Shown in pieces: positions 50,263 to 62,100 of a DNA stretch of 64,000 bases. The notes beneath the pieces are model-generated. The model was not told where the DNA came from, searched no databases, and saw only the letters and a program-made list of their open reading frames with translations. Numbering within the stretch: the first letter of the stretch is position 1; each line of letters begins with the position of its first letter. The position numbers and the translations under genes were made by a program. Source of the stretch: Atrichornis clamosus (taxonomy: Eukaryota; Chordata; Aves; Passeriformes; Menuridae); NCBI GenBank assembly GCA_013400975.1, contig WBMZ01004632.1, positions 27,576 through 91,575 of the forward strand, in the 5' to 3' direction.

Positions 50263-50864
50263 CCTGGCCAGATCACTTTGTTGAACTGGTCCCTAGGTTA
50301 AATATTCCTGGGCAGGACCCAGCAAGGGGAGAAAGAAAGGAAAATGATTGGACTGGCACAGGATTACGTGGTCCAAGACTCATTTCTTTATGTGGCAGGC
50401 TAAAACTACATGACCTGAGTACGAGTTTAAGTACCTATGAATTTAAATACCTGGACCCAGCATCTAGGTGCATTCCAGTGAGCCATGTTCTTTTGTCTTC
50501 TCCCCAGCAGAAGTGAGTGGATGTAGTTGTGCCTCATTTCAGTAAGATTTGTGTGTGGCTGGGAGGGATTTAGTTCATATTCTGTGCACAGAGTCGTGAT
50601 CAACCATATACACCCCAGAAGGCAGCGCTGAGGAAAAATGAGGAAGGTCTGGAGGGCCCTCAGTCCCTGCAGTTCACTCCACGGACAAGGCAGACAGCTG
50701 AGAGCATCTGTCTCCTGGAGAAATTCATTTTACCCTTTGGATAGCATGGTTATGTGTCACTTACCTCTGGAGGATCCAGACCAAGAAGTAGAATTTGATC
50801 TGAAATGCCACAAGTGGTGAGGATAGAGGACAGAGCATGGTTTTGTTGTTCTTATCATGTTTGG

Positions 50865-50879
50865 TTTTTTTTTTTTTTT
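50865..50879 (+). repeat. Poly-T tract (15 T)
   Basis: A short homopolymer run with no associated element recognised. Confidence 0.85.
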
Positions 50880-51087
50880 GCCAAAACAGCTCAAGTCAGT
50901 GTTCAGTTGAAGTTCCCTAAATGGAAACTGTTCTGTTCCCACAGCTCCAGTCTTGACGTGCAAAACCTCAGGTACAGCAGCTTCACAAGAATGGGATGGA
51001 GGCTCCTTGCCAGCAGGGCATGATAGAAAAGAAAAGGGATGTCACTGGTAGAGTATAAAGCAAAGCTGTCTGGGAAGTGCTGCTGGG

Positions 51088-51105
51088 AAAAAAAAAAAAA
51101 AAAAA
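51088..51105 (+). repeat. Poly-A tract (18 A)
   Basis: An A-run following CTGCTGGG. No LINE or SINE body could be identified upstream. Confidence 0.88.
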
Positions 51106-53962
51106 GATATGATCTTGTAAATACTCACACATAGGGCTTTGTTTATGTCCACATGTAGCTAATCCTTAATTTATGATTAAAGCTGAATCTGAGGTTATCA
51201 TCACAGGGCAGTTTGGCCAGGAAGACACTGTGGTAGAGTGCTGTGCCTGAAAAAACGAGACATTCTCTTCTATGTACTGTGTATAATTTAGAGACACAAA
51301 GAAAGAGTCAGAGAAGTAGAAGCAAGTAATCCTGGTGGGTATTTGTTTTTTATAGTTACTGGAAGAAGACAGGGCTTTGTGTATGTGCTTTTTAATTGGC
51401 CAGAAATAGAAAATAAATCCATCTTGTATTCAAGCTCTCTTTACATTACAGGGATAGTGCATTATGAGGTTTTACACTCCTGCCAGTACTCACTGTCAAA
51501 AGAGTAAATTGCTAGATTTCACAAAGTTGCATATTGCTCCATAAATATATATTCAGCAGGGGCATATGCCTTCTCATTTTAATATCTATGTTACACTAAC
51601 ACATTTGATTAGAGAGATGCACGTGCTGGGAAACTGCTGCAATTCTTATGCTCAAAAAGAAGAAAAAAACACATTTATATATGATGTATCCTTTCTTGCT
51701 TTTGGAAAATGAAGGTGGCAGACCTCTAAGTCACAGAGTCTCCCCACACATCAAAAGAAAGAGAAGGCAGGTAACTATTTGAGGTGAAGTTCTAGGCCCA
51801 CTGAGTTGAATAAATTATTTTGCCTATGGGATCACAAATTCACATCACTATTTTTAGGGCTGATAATGGCTGGGAAACAGAGGATGGCACTGAAATGCTT
51901 CCCTCTGTGTGATCTGCTGCTCAGAAGATGTGAACTCTCATGTGAAGGTAAAAGTGAATGCCTTATTCCACTGAGCAGGGCTGATGGCTTGGGAAGAGCA
52001 TGTGGGTGGGCTCCTGGAGTTTTTACTTCAGTACCCTGTATTCCTCAGAGAAGTTAACAAAGAAGGGATTAAGGTCTTCAGCAACCTCGACACAATTTAA
52101 CTTTGCAATGAGAAACCTGCAGCAGCACTCACCATCCGAAATGAATTGGCAGACCTTTGATCCTCACCTTGTCCCTCGGGGCTTTTATCTGGAAATAATG
52201 GCAGCCCAGCTCCTTCCCTGAGCTGTGCCACCAACGCTCCACACTGCCATGTTCCCACCTTCTATCCCTGTGTCCAAACTGGTGAGAAGAGGGATTCCAC
52301 TCCCTTGAAAGTGTAGAACAGTGAAGCTGCTGCAAGGTTTTGGCAGCACAGCCCTCGTGGAAAACCTCTACCTCACTCACAAAGCCTATGAATGGACAAA
52401 AGCTATTATGGAAGTCCTGTTATCGTTCACTCTGCAAAATAAGGGGGGGAAAAGTGTCTGGCACTGGCTACAGAAGAAAATCTCCACAGTCTGACAGAAA
52501 AAAGAACAAGGGACTCATCAACTCTAAAGCGATTAAGAAGTTTCCGTTTAAGTCCCTTTTTTAAATTTTATTCCCCAAATGGTTCCTTATTTAAAATAAA
52601 ACAAAGGCAAAATGCTGTCAGCTATGCCAGTCTCTGTCAGTTATGTATTTTGGGAAATGGGGCAAGTCCACATGACCTCTGTTCTCCCTATCTTTGAGAT
52701 AATGCTGTTATATTTTAGAAGAGCTCTTGAGCTATGGTTGGCAAGTGCTCTATGCAGTTCTCTTATTACAAAACCTCAGTAAAGAAAAACCTGGGCCCCC
52801 TGAAACCATCTCAGATTATAGAAGAAAACCAAGTGGTGCTTGCTGATACAGAGGTAATTCAGACCTAATTTTTAACATTACCTTGTGGTACAGGTAGAAA
52901 TTTGACTGCAGCATTATGAACAGCAAGAAGTATAGAAGTTTTTGTCTCCAGAGCCCTGTTGCTCAGCTAATGGTGATGAAAAGCACCGTGGGTAGATGAT
53001 TTGGCTGAACTTACCTAAAGTTCTGTGCAGCAGAAACGGCACAGGTCTCCCTGATGGGAAATCTTGGTTAGTTTCAGACGCCAGCATGAGTGGACTCAAC
53101 CTGCTAACCTGGAAAAAACTTTTAATTTCTTACTCCTCACTCCCCAGAAATTTTTCATCTTGTGGAACACCTCAAAACCTGATTGCAAATTATCTGTCAA
53201 ATGCTAAACACACTGCAGGATGAGGCCGTGAAGGAACAGCCAATTTTCACCACAGATCAGCTGATTTATTAAACCACACTCCAAAGCCTAGAGTCTGTAA
53301 CGAATCCTGCTGTATTTCAGTTTGCTGTTCCAGCTGGCCATTGTGTCTGGTTTCTTCACTCTATGAAGACACATCTTTTAAGTGAACCTGCTTAAATTCC
53401 TAGTGATGAGAAAAGACTGAATATCACCATGACAAGAACTGATATGCAGCAGGTAGGGATTAGCTTCTGTGTTAAGGAATCTATTAAGTAGATAAAAAAT
53501 ACCAGCAACTTTCTCCTGTCTATTACAGGCTGTTTAACTTAAAATAGTTGACTCTTCCTGAACCTGTCATTCTCTACCTCCTGAAAATGTATTTAACTTG
53601 GGCATTCTGCCTCCTTCACATCCCCACGTTGCCAATGATGTCTAAGGTGACTGCAGTAACCCTTGATAAAATGGCATTCTTGCCACATGATGAATGGATT
53701 TGCACTTGTGCTGCAGACAGAACTGAAATGTGAAAAATAAACTGTTCAGTGCTAGGTGTTAGCAACAGCTGTATCCAATTGTGATGATCATTCTACAGCT
53801 ATGACTTGGCTTCTGTGACAGTGTGTGGTCTTTAATCAACTGTCCTTTTACAATAAATGCCCTCTCTTCCAATTCCAGTGATCACTTAGGATAGACTCCT
53901 GGACTCCTGCAAGGAGGTGTCTGACACACCCACAGCTTACCTGTGCTAACATCCTGACACAC

Positions 53963-54616
53963 TGTGGTGCACAGAGCCCAGCTGGCTGCCACACGCCCAC
54001 CAAAGCCCCTCACCAGCAGGGGAGAGAAAATAAAACCAAAGGCTCGTGGGAGCCTTGGAGAGAACAGGGAGAGATCACTCCCCAGTTACTATCACAGGCT
54101 AAACAGACTTAGGGAAACTGGTTTGTTACCAATCAAATCAGGGCAGGGTAAAGAGAAAAATACCCAGATCTTAAAAAACACCTTTGTCCCACCCTTCCCT
54201 TCTTCCCAGGCTTAAGTTCACTCTCAACTTTCTCTACCTCCTCCCCCTCAGTGGTTCAGGGAGACAGAGAATAGGGTTTGTGGTCATTTCATCACACCCT
54301 CTCCTTTCCCCCTCCTCACGCTCTTTCCCCGCTCCAGCGTGGGGTCCCTCCGGTGGGACACAGTCCTGCACAACCTTCTCCAAAGTGAGTCCTTCCCACA
54401 GGCTGCAGTTCTTCACGAGCTGTCCCAGCGTGGGTCCCCTTCCACAGGGTGCAGCCCTTCAGGTAAGGGCTGCTCCCGTGTGGGTCCCCCCGCGGGGTCA
54501 CCGGTCCTGCCAGGTCCACTGCAGGCTTCCCACACGGTCAGAGCCTCCCTCGTCCACCTGCTCTGCCATGGAAGCCACCCCTGCAGCACCCCCACTACCA
54601 AAGCCTGGCCACACAA
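53963..54616 (-). mobile_element. Avian endogenous-retrovirus LTR, minus orientation, internally deleted
   Basis: Several blocks match an LTR repeat that I recognise from bird genomes. They are the 'CCCAGCTGGCTGCCACAC' edge, 'GGAGAGATCACTCCCCAGTT', 'ACCAATCAAATCAGGGCAGG', reiterated 'CAGCGTGGGTCCC' and 'CACAGGGTGCAGCCCTTCA' units, and the 'GAAGCCACCCCTGCAGC' to 'CCTGGCCACACAAACCC' edge. In the minus orientation it begins TGTGTGGCC near 54615 and ends ACCACA near 53963, fitting LTR TG...CA ends. It lacks a segment normally found between about 54568 and 54573, so it is deleted and non-autonomous. No viral coding sequence accompanies it. No target-site duplication was found, and the family name is not assigned. 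Confidence 0.75.
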
Positions 54617-54663
54617 ACCCAAAAACAAACCGAATTTACTTTGTCTGCTGTTGTGGAGCAGTG

Positions 54664-54669
54664 TTTATT
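54664..54669 (-). terminator. C5orf63: Candidate C5orf63 polyadenylation signal
   Basis: The minus strand carries AATAAA here, about 250 bases beyond the C5orf63 stop codon and about 50 bases short of the LTR edge. It is the first canonical hexamer I saw downstream of the stop. Whether it is used cannot be told from sequence. Confidence 0.45.
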
Positions 54670-54844
54670 CTGTCAGTGAAAAGCCAGCCCGTGAGAGCAG
54701 CAGGGGAATGGCACAGGAAAGGTGGCTCCTGCTGCAGCTGGGCTGGGTGATTAATACAAAACAGAATACAAGTCACTCAAGTTTTTCAGACTCTGGTGCC
54801 ACATGTTCCAAGAAACTTAAGGCCAGATAATGAATATGTTTGGG

Positions 54845-54862
54845 TTTTTTTTTTTTTTTTTT
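54845..54862 (+). repeat. Poly-T tract (18 T)
   Basis: On the C5orf63 strand this is an A-run about 60 bases 3' of the stop codon, so it lies in the predicted 3' UTR. An internal A-run like this can prime oligo-dT falsely in cDNA data and mimic a poly-A site. Confidence 0.9.
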
Positions 54863-54919
54863 CACAGAGTCCACAGTACTTTTTGCCTTCAGATCCACAC
54901 CAGAGCAGCTGCGTTTTCG

Positions 54920-55099
54920 TCACTGGTTTCCATCACTCTGCAGCTCCAGCTTCGCAAGTTGCTCCTCAAACTTTTGAGTGTCTACTCGATGCTTCATGAG
55001 GAACTTCCCATTTAAATGAAAAACAGGTATGTCATATTTGTATTTATCATACCACACTGAGTTCTCTGGAAGTGTAATATCCACCTCCTGCAAAATAAA
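54920..55099 (-). CDS. C5orf63: C5orf63 exon 3 (C-terminal half, with stop)
   Basis: The exon encodes 59 residues from FILQEVDITLPENSVW to the end LELQSDGNQ, then TGA (54920-54922). The segment WYDKYKYDIPVFHLNGKF contains an Ile-Pro-Val-Phe at protein residues 83-86. This is the cis-proline strand typical of the thioredoxin/glutaredoxin fold, and it matches the human protein as I recall it. The acceptor is TCTGTCACAG|TTT, phase 0. A second AG 12 bases on (TTTATTTTGCAG|GAG) would give an in-frame product lacking FILQ. The tail is hydrophilic with no membrane segment. Confidence 0.95.
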   Translation of the reverse strand, partial: FILQEVDITLPENSVWYDKYKYDIPVFHLNGKFLMKHRVDTQKFEEQLAKLELQSDGNQ

Positions 55100-55775
55100 C
55101 TGTGACAGAAAAGAAATACATCAGTTCCTACTGGACACTGAAAAACAACACCTGCATGTCCTCTTCCTCAGAAACCAAGGCTATTTTCTTGATGCTTTTG
55201 GGTTTACTCTTTGTGTTGCAGGTTAAGTGCTTGATTTTTGAGTACAAAATTTATGTAGCCACAATCCTCGGCTGCACGTCCACAAACGACCCTCTCCCTA
55301 GCCCAGGATATTCCTGTTCCACCGTGCAGAACCACTCTCCTGTGAGCAGCAACCACAACAAATATGCAGCTGGGAACGAAACAGCTGCCTGTCAGGCAGC
55401 AGAGTGCAACAGCTCCCAGTTCTTGCATTTAAAGTTTCATCCTTCAACAGTAACACCCGCCTCAAATTATATCATTACCAGCCTCATAAAAGTTGCAAAC
55501 TCCTCTTCCAGACAAGGCAATGATATTTACAAAAGCAGTGGTCTCAAGAACGACTGCAACACCGTACACTGGTTTATTCTGACAATACTTATTTGTCGCA
55601 GAATGCTTTTGGATAATGAGTTTTATGGAAATCAGTGCTGAAATTGTCTTGAAGTGGTCATCCATGAAAGAGTAACAGATGCAAATAAATCCCAGCAATT
55701 TTCTCTCACAGAGAGAGAATCCTGATTAACTGTTCTTTCAATATGGAAAACATACACAGTATTGCCATACATTAC
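55100..55775 (-). other. C5orf63: C5orf63 intron 2
   Basis: A 676-base phase-0 intron with donor AGAAGG|GTAATG and acceptor CTGTCACAG. An open frame on the opposite strand (55102-55641) has no recognised family and is regarded as chance. Confidence 0.9.
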
Positions 55776-55832
55776 CCTTCTCCTGTATGGCTCAAGAACT
55801 TCTTTAGCTTCATCACACAGAGGGCATGGTTT
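55776..55832 (-). CDS. C5orf63: C5orf63 exon 2 (CPLC redox motif)
   Basis: A 57-base micro-exon encoding KPCPLCDEAKEVLEPYRRR, 19 codons, phase 0 at both ends. C43-P-L-C46 of the assembled protein is a CxxC redox site, equivalent to the glutaredoxin active site and placed, as usual, at the start of the first helix. The acceptor is TTTTCCTTTAG|AAA and the donor AGG|GTAATG. Because the exon is a multiple of three, skipping it would keep the frame but remove the active site. Confidence 0.96.
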
Positions 55833-58800
55833 CTAAAGGAAAACATTCAGAGTTAAAGCACAGAGTAAGACACAGAGTTTGTTTGTACTGTAAACACACA
55901 GACAGGAGCATTCATTACTGTAAATGCAGGTTCCCTTCCCTGTGCCAAGCACCCTGTCTTAGGGCTTTCTAAACCTTTATCAGTGCAGTATGGATGAAAA
56001 AGCCCTGAACTATCCAGTCACCAAATTTAATTATTTTTCACTTGCTATTCTATTTCTCATGGAACAAATTAACAGCCTTCAATGGGTCTTCTAAAACCAA
56101 ATCCAAGGGAATGCTCTGAAAGGTCCTGCACAGACGCCTCATTTTGGTCAGCAACCAATATTCAAAGCACTGTCACCACCAAACAAAATCAACTGCAGGT
56201 ACTATTCCTGTTAGAGGAGGAATGAGAGAGTCACACAAGCAACCTCCAGCCTGTTTCAGATCAAGACATTCGGCTCAGTTCAATACAAGGAAAATAATGC
56301 CATTTAAGATAACCTGGCTGACTTTGCCTGGAAGGAATTAAGCAGGATCCTGCAGAGCTGGAAGGACAGTAACTTCCAGCAGGAAGAACTGGCAAACAGC
56401 TGCAGGGCTGTGACCTGTGGTGGGGTCAAAGAAAACCTGACATTTTTGAAAACTCCCTGGTTTTCCACTGCAGTTGAACATCTGATTTTTGCTGACCATG
56501 CAGTCCACAACTGAAGAAGTAACTCACACGAAGGCATGTTGCTTCCATGTTTGTAACAGCAGAATTTGGCCTCTAATTCACACAGCAAAGTCTGCGGTGG
56601 TGAACATGATGGCTCTGCCTCTCTGCCACAAAACACCTTGCACAGCTGGGAAAGGCCTTCTTCTCTTTCTCCCACTGAAAAGTCTTCCCAGGGCTTGCGT
56701 AAACACGAAGCTCATCTGAAACAGCTACTTTTTACTTCCTGCATGTGAATTACTTTGGATTGAATACTCCACTTTTATTCAAATCTAATCTAAATTGTCC
56801 TTCCCACACAGACAAGTCCCTGTGCTCTTAAAACCTGTGCAGGAAACTGAAGTGCTGTGCTGCCAATAGTTCCTGTTGCTTTTGTGGGGGGACTGGTGTA
56901 CCCGAGATTGGTGACGGAAAGGAATGACCCAGAATCCTGCACATCATTTTTGCAACATACCAGGCTCCTTCCAGTTAGAACAGGACACACTTGGTTCCCC
57001 TAGGCCTGGGGAGAGCTTTCCAACCTTACAGTCACATAAATGCATTTGACAAACCAGGCTAACTTTTAGGAAACAGTGTGGTTTTACTTTCATGGCAAGC
57101 TTAGGCACTAAGAGGCACTGGTTCAAAATCAAAAGTGAGCTATTTTAACACACAGTGAAGCCTGTTTTAAAAGTTATTTTATATTAGTAGGTATTTTTCA
57201 GTAGAAGAGTGCAACAGTAGGTCTCTGCCATCACTTGCTTTGTGTTAATTTGCAATTGGGCTGTCTGGATAAAGCTGTTCTGAACAACCTTCTCTCCCAG
57301 ATGTGTATTACAGTGGCAAAGCAGCAAAAACCCCCTCCCACAGTGACAAATTCTGTGCTGACAGCCAGAACTGCTAGACAACACACGTGGTGGAAAAGAC
57401 AGATTTATTTCTACAGATAATTGCCATTTATGATAAAAAGGTAAACTGCAGCTCTGTGCCCACTTTAAGCTGGCACTGATGCTGAAGGAAGCAGACCCAT
57501 CTCCCTGTCACTGGTTCTTTTGTGCTGGCATCAGCACTCAAACAGCTGCACAGTAAAGCTAGACAGGAGAACTGATCTCAGGTAATAGCAACCTCGGAAA
57601 GAGAGTTTTTTTAAAAGTGTATTTTTTACCCTGAAACAGTTTTTGCACGAATGCTTGTGTTGTCATAAAAGAGGACTAGAAGGGGAAACCCATTTGATAG
57701 TTTCCATCAGTTTGCTGCAAAAGTCATAGCTCCCTTCTGCCTTCTCTTCTTTTCTCCTTATTAAAAGAAGGAAGAAAAAAAAGGAGTTAATTAGCATAAA
57801 GTAACAGTGTGGATTAATTTTTTTTTATAGTCTGCACTCTGCTTTGCAATTGCCAGTGAACATTTAAAGTTCACACTTAACATTTAAAGCTAAAAACACC
57901 TTCAACAAAAGGCCATTTTAGAGAGCAGACTGAAATCTGCTATTAGAAAATCTGATTTCACAAAGTGCACTACTAGTCAGAAATTTTAAGATACAAAGAG
58001 GGTTTTTTCCAATTATTAACCCAAAGGTAAATATATTATTCCCTACCTTATCTCATTTGGATTATGAATGTGTTGATGCTGAACCAAGCAGGGGGAGAAA
58101 AACCTGTGACTTCATAGTTCTTAGAGCATGCATTGCTCTGATTAATAAATGGATGGTGACCTATTATTTTTAAACTATTCATTTGCTACACAGTTTAAAC
58201 ACTCCTGTATGGTTAGCCATGAACAAACATTGTGCAGGAGGAGATTAATTTAATCACATTCAAAACCATCACACTGATGACAACATACTCAGTGCTCTGC
58301 ATTTCTAGTTATCCTCCTCTTGAAGGCTGCATCATCCACATAAGTGCACCACAACCCACTGTGTGCCATCCTTTATAAAAGTGCAGAATTATGCAGGTAA
58401 TAATTGAAAATAATTCAGTGACAGTTCACAAATGACCATTCCTGCTCATCTCATCTGTTTGCTAAACATGCCCAGGAACCTGCTCACAGACAAACCTTTG
58501 CCTGCTTTTTATCTCTTGGTGTTACACGGCCAACAAAGCAAAAAGAGGGTAAAATCTACTTTTTCCTCGTGTGCTACCAACACTATTTGGATATATTTTT
58601 CAGTCTCACAGGTAGTGCTGAAATTAAACATGAGCACTTTTAAGAGCCTACTCTGACTGTCCGTGCTCGTGCTCGGCAGATGATGTGTTAACAACTCAAC
58701 CCTGTTCTCCCTTTTCAGGGTGCAACACTGGCAGCTGGATCAAAATTTTCGACTAGTAAATGAACCACAGTGCCACTGAGGCCCGACTATACTGAAATGT

Positions 58801-59000
58801 TTGTTCGTTTCTAATTCTTGGAGTAGGGCTGTGCCACAAAAGCCTGCTGTACAGAGACCCACCAAGCAAAATGCCCAATACTACTTTGAAGGGGGGCAGG
58901 GGGAAAAGAGAAGAAACAAGCCACTTAATCTGGGATTCACGCGTGCCAGAGCTGATGAACACACAGTCTTGCCTTGCTTTATGGTGTAAACAATTCCTAC
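55833..59000 (-). other. C5orf63: C5orf63 intron 1 (between coding exons 1 and 2)
   Basis: About 3.17 kb, donor AAG|GTAGGA at 59001/59000. It holds AT-rich unique DNA with no repeat or exon recognised; short open frames are not supported. Confidence 0.88.
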
Positions 59001-59120
59001 CTTGGTGAATAAAGTCAGCACTGGCTTGTCTGCACCGGCTGAGCAGAGCTGTCTCCCCAGAGGGCTGGGTGGATGCCTCGCTCGCGGCAGGGCTCTGCTC
59101 AGGAAACAAAGCACCATCAT
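59001..59120 (-). CDS. C5orf63: C5orf63 coding exon 1 (start and first beta strand)
   Basis: C5orf63 is a small glutaredoxin-like protein (yeast YDR286C-like family); its biochemical role is poorly defined, and a thiol-redox function is inferred from its CPLC motif. This exon encodes 40 residues starting MMVLCFLSRALPRARHPP and ending KPVLTLFTK, the first strand of the fold. The Arg-rich, acid-free N-terminus resembles a mitochondrial presequence, an inference only. The three exons total 118 residues, close to the family size. The start (ATG at 59118-59120) is chosen because it leaves the same distance to VLTLFTK as in the human protein. An in-frame ATG at 59174 could add 18 residues, unless the possible acceptor GCCTGAACAG|G just before the start is used. 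Confidence 0.93.
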
Positions 59121-62100
59121 CCTGTTCAGGCACAAACAAAACGTGGAGCTGCTTTGCGCCGAGTCATAGCTCATGAAATTTAATGCCGAGATAAGCGTCG
59201 GTACCTCGGCTGCAGTTCTTTAACGCACACAATCAAAACATTCTCCCGGGGTTTTTATGCTCATGGTATCAACGCATCAATCAGAAAGATGGTTCACTAT
59301 GCAGCAGGCCAGAAACACTGCGCAGCCCAAAACCAGCAGTTCCATTTAAAAAAAAAAAACCAAAACACTTATGTTTTCTTGTTGAAATGCCTCTTTTAAA
59401 CTCCCTAACACGAAAGCTGCCATAAATGAATTACACTGTTCCAACTCCACAGATGCCAGTTAGAATTACATATTTAAAAATGCAAACTGCTGTGCTTTGA
59501 ACCTCTGTAATCTTGCTGCAGCGTGTGACATATTCTACTTACTCAAATTATTCCATCAAAAAACTAATCTGTAACTAATCAGAATATTAATATAATGTGT
59601 TCTGGAGTGAATCAAAAGCTGCAGCCAAGACAATTTAGCTTGGTAATATTAAAAGCATTCACACTGCCCCGAGTCCTTCCTGCAACAGCAAATTGATTGA
59701 TGGGTTTGTGACTTGAGAGAGTTTAAATAAGTTTAATGTTATTGAAGAGTGTTACTGCCATGTTGGAGTCCTGTCACCTGTTCATGATAACATTAATAAC
59801 AACAGTGCTTCCTCCAAACTTTTGTCTTAATGTGACCTTTACAGGGCATTTCAGAACTGAGGGGCAAAAAACCAGAAGCAAAAAGGGAGTCTTCATGGTG
59901 TCTATCAGCAGGCATGACACCTGATATCAGAATTTACACTGGGAAAATCAAGTCAAGCCCCTTTTACATAAAGGCAAACTGCTTCTGTTCAGTTTCTGTC
60001 CAAGCCTGACTTACCTGTAGTTCTCTTAACTAAAGCTAACCACAAACACACAAAGCAATGTCACAATTTCAAACGGACTAAGCGTGGGCAGGACTGCATT
60101 GCAACTGGTGAGCGTAATTTTGGGATGTTCAGTAAGAAAGAGCCCAGTGCATTCAGTGAATCTCTCAGTACAAATATCACAAAGCTTTAAGAGGACAGTT
60201 TAGACAGCAAAACCACTAAGGAAGAACACTGCAGTGGACTCTAAACTTAACTGCTGTATTTCTAAGCAACAACCACAGGAAAAATCAAATGGGTGACAGG
60301 GCACCAGTCTTACTGCACAGCCAAAAGACAGCAGCTATTAGTGAGAGTCAGCTGCAGGGGCACAGCAATAAAATTCCTGTCACTGCCAAGTGACCGGCAC
60401 AGCACAGACTGCCAAAGGTCACATTCCTTGGCAGCTACTGCATTTGCTTCCCTCAGCCAGGTGAAAACAGCACTGTCTGGGATTTTACGTATTAAATGAA
60501 AAAACAAGCTTGGGACTTTTCAGAAAAACGCTAATCTGGACAACAGTCAAAGCAGCCATACGTGGAAATTTTTAAATACACAATGAATAGGCGTCCAGAA
60601 TGGATGCAGTTTTGGCATAAAGTATTGCAGCATGCCAGCCTGTTCATATGCAAGATAAAAATGCAAAAGAAAAAATAGTCTGCATTCTGACAAGAATGCT
60701 GTTGTTGCCTGCCTAGCAAGCCTTCAAAATGAGGAAGATGTCCTCAAACTGTTTTGTGGATAGCAGAGTGAATAAAGCCCAGATTTCCGTGTACCACATT
60801 CTCCCTTCCACACACAGAGACATGTATAAATCAGCTCCAGATGAATCCTATATATCCCCTTTTGATCCCTCCATGCTCTGGAGGAGTGCTGAGGACAACT
60901 CCTACCAAAACATCGACTAAAGAGGAATGAATTAAAACAGTATCAGTACCTTATCTTTGAGATCTCACAAAAAGAAATCAGCTAGAGGTGCCTTAGCTTC
61001 TTTACCGATTTTATATAATTACAAGCAATTCTATCTTCAGTTGAGCAGCAAATCTTCACTGACCAGTACTACTACTGAAGAAAGAATCTGATGTTTCCAG
61101 GGTTAGCATAAGACTGGCTGAATGATTTCATAAATAACCTCAGGAAAACAGAGTCCTGTCTATTTTTTCACCTAAGCAGAGTGATACCAAGGCCATACTG
61201 AAATGCCAGTTACAAAAAGACTGAAAGGATTAATTCTGATTTACAAAGTGACACCAGTCTCCATCCAGGCCCCAGTCGTGCTCTGCTCTACCCTCAGCAT
61301 AAAGAGGTCTGAGGTGGAGCCCTGAGGGAAGGCAAGGCACTGTCAGATGGCATTGTGCTCCCACAGTGCAGATGATACAGCCTGACTCTTCTGGCAGCAC
61401 CATTAGGAAGGCAAGCAGTCAGGCCTGCTGCATTTAACCCAGGCTGAGGCTCAGTGCAACTTCAGCTTCACAGGACTGCAACTAGGGTTGTGTCCCCACA
61501 GAAACACGCTTTTAATCAGCAGAATTTACTATCTTACTGTACTGGGTTAAGTAAGAAAGGTCATGGATGAAAACCAAGTAGTTTTGCAGGCACACTGAAA
61601 GGTTCTCGCGCTGCGAAGGCCTTAACCCTGCGGATGTGTCACTGCCATTGGTCGGGAGCTGATGAAAGCGCATCTCCCACCTCTCCTCAGGCAAACCTTC
61701 TGCAGCAGCCCCACCTGTCAGAACCGCATCCCAGAGCCATGGCGGTGTCTGGGCTGTGCACACCACCATGGTGACAACGAGCACTGGCCTGTGCCAAGCT
61801 GAGCAACAATGCAGGAACGCCGAGCCCCGACCCCAGAGGTCACTTCCCTGATGGCTTCATCACTGACAAAAAGTGCTGCACAGCTGCCCTACAGCATTCC
61901 TGTCCTGCTCACAGCCCTATCCCACTAAAACGCACAAACCCTCCCACCACATGATTTATTCTGGATCTCTCTCTACCCCTGTGCAATTATAAAGATTTGT
62001 TTGAGGAGAAAAATGGTAACATAAATGCAAAGAAGGATGCTTGCAACTCCAGAACTTACCTTTCCCTATACTACAATGTTACAGAACAATTCAACAAATG

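Larger units (their letters stand above)
49201..53962. other. Intergenic DNA between MARCHF3 and C5orf63
   Basis: The first 500 bases retain moderate CpG density, the shoulder of the island. The rest is ordinary unique DNA with an A/C-rich block (50196-50262), a T-run (50865-50879) and an A-run (51088-51105). No exon with conserved protein sequence was recognised on either strand. Confidence 0.6.

Noticed and set aside
54184..54830. Open frames of 160-190 codons near 54.2-54.8 kb
   Set aside because: They lie in the GC-rich body of the LTR and are not retroviral coding regions.
55102..55641. 179-codon open frame antisense to C5orf63
   Set aside because: Overlaps C5orf63 intron 2, has no family and no splice-compatible context.
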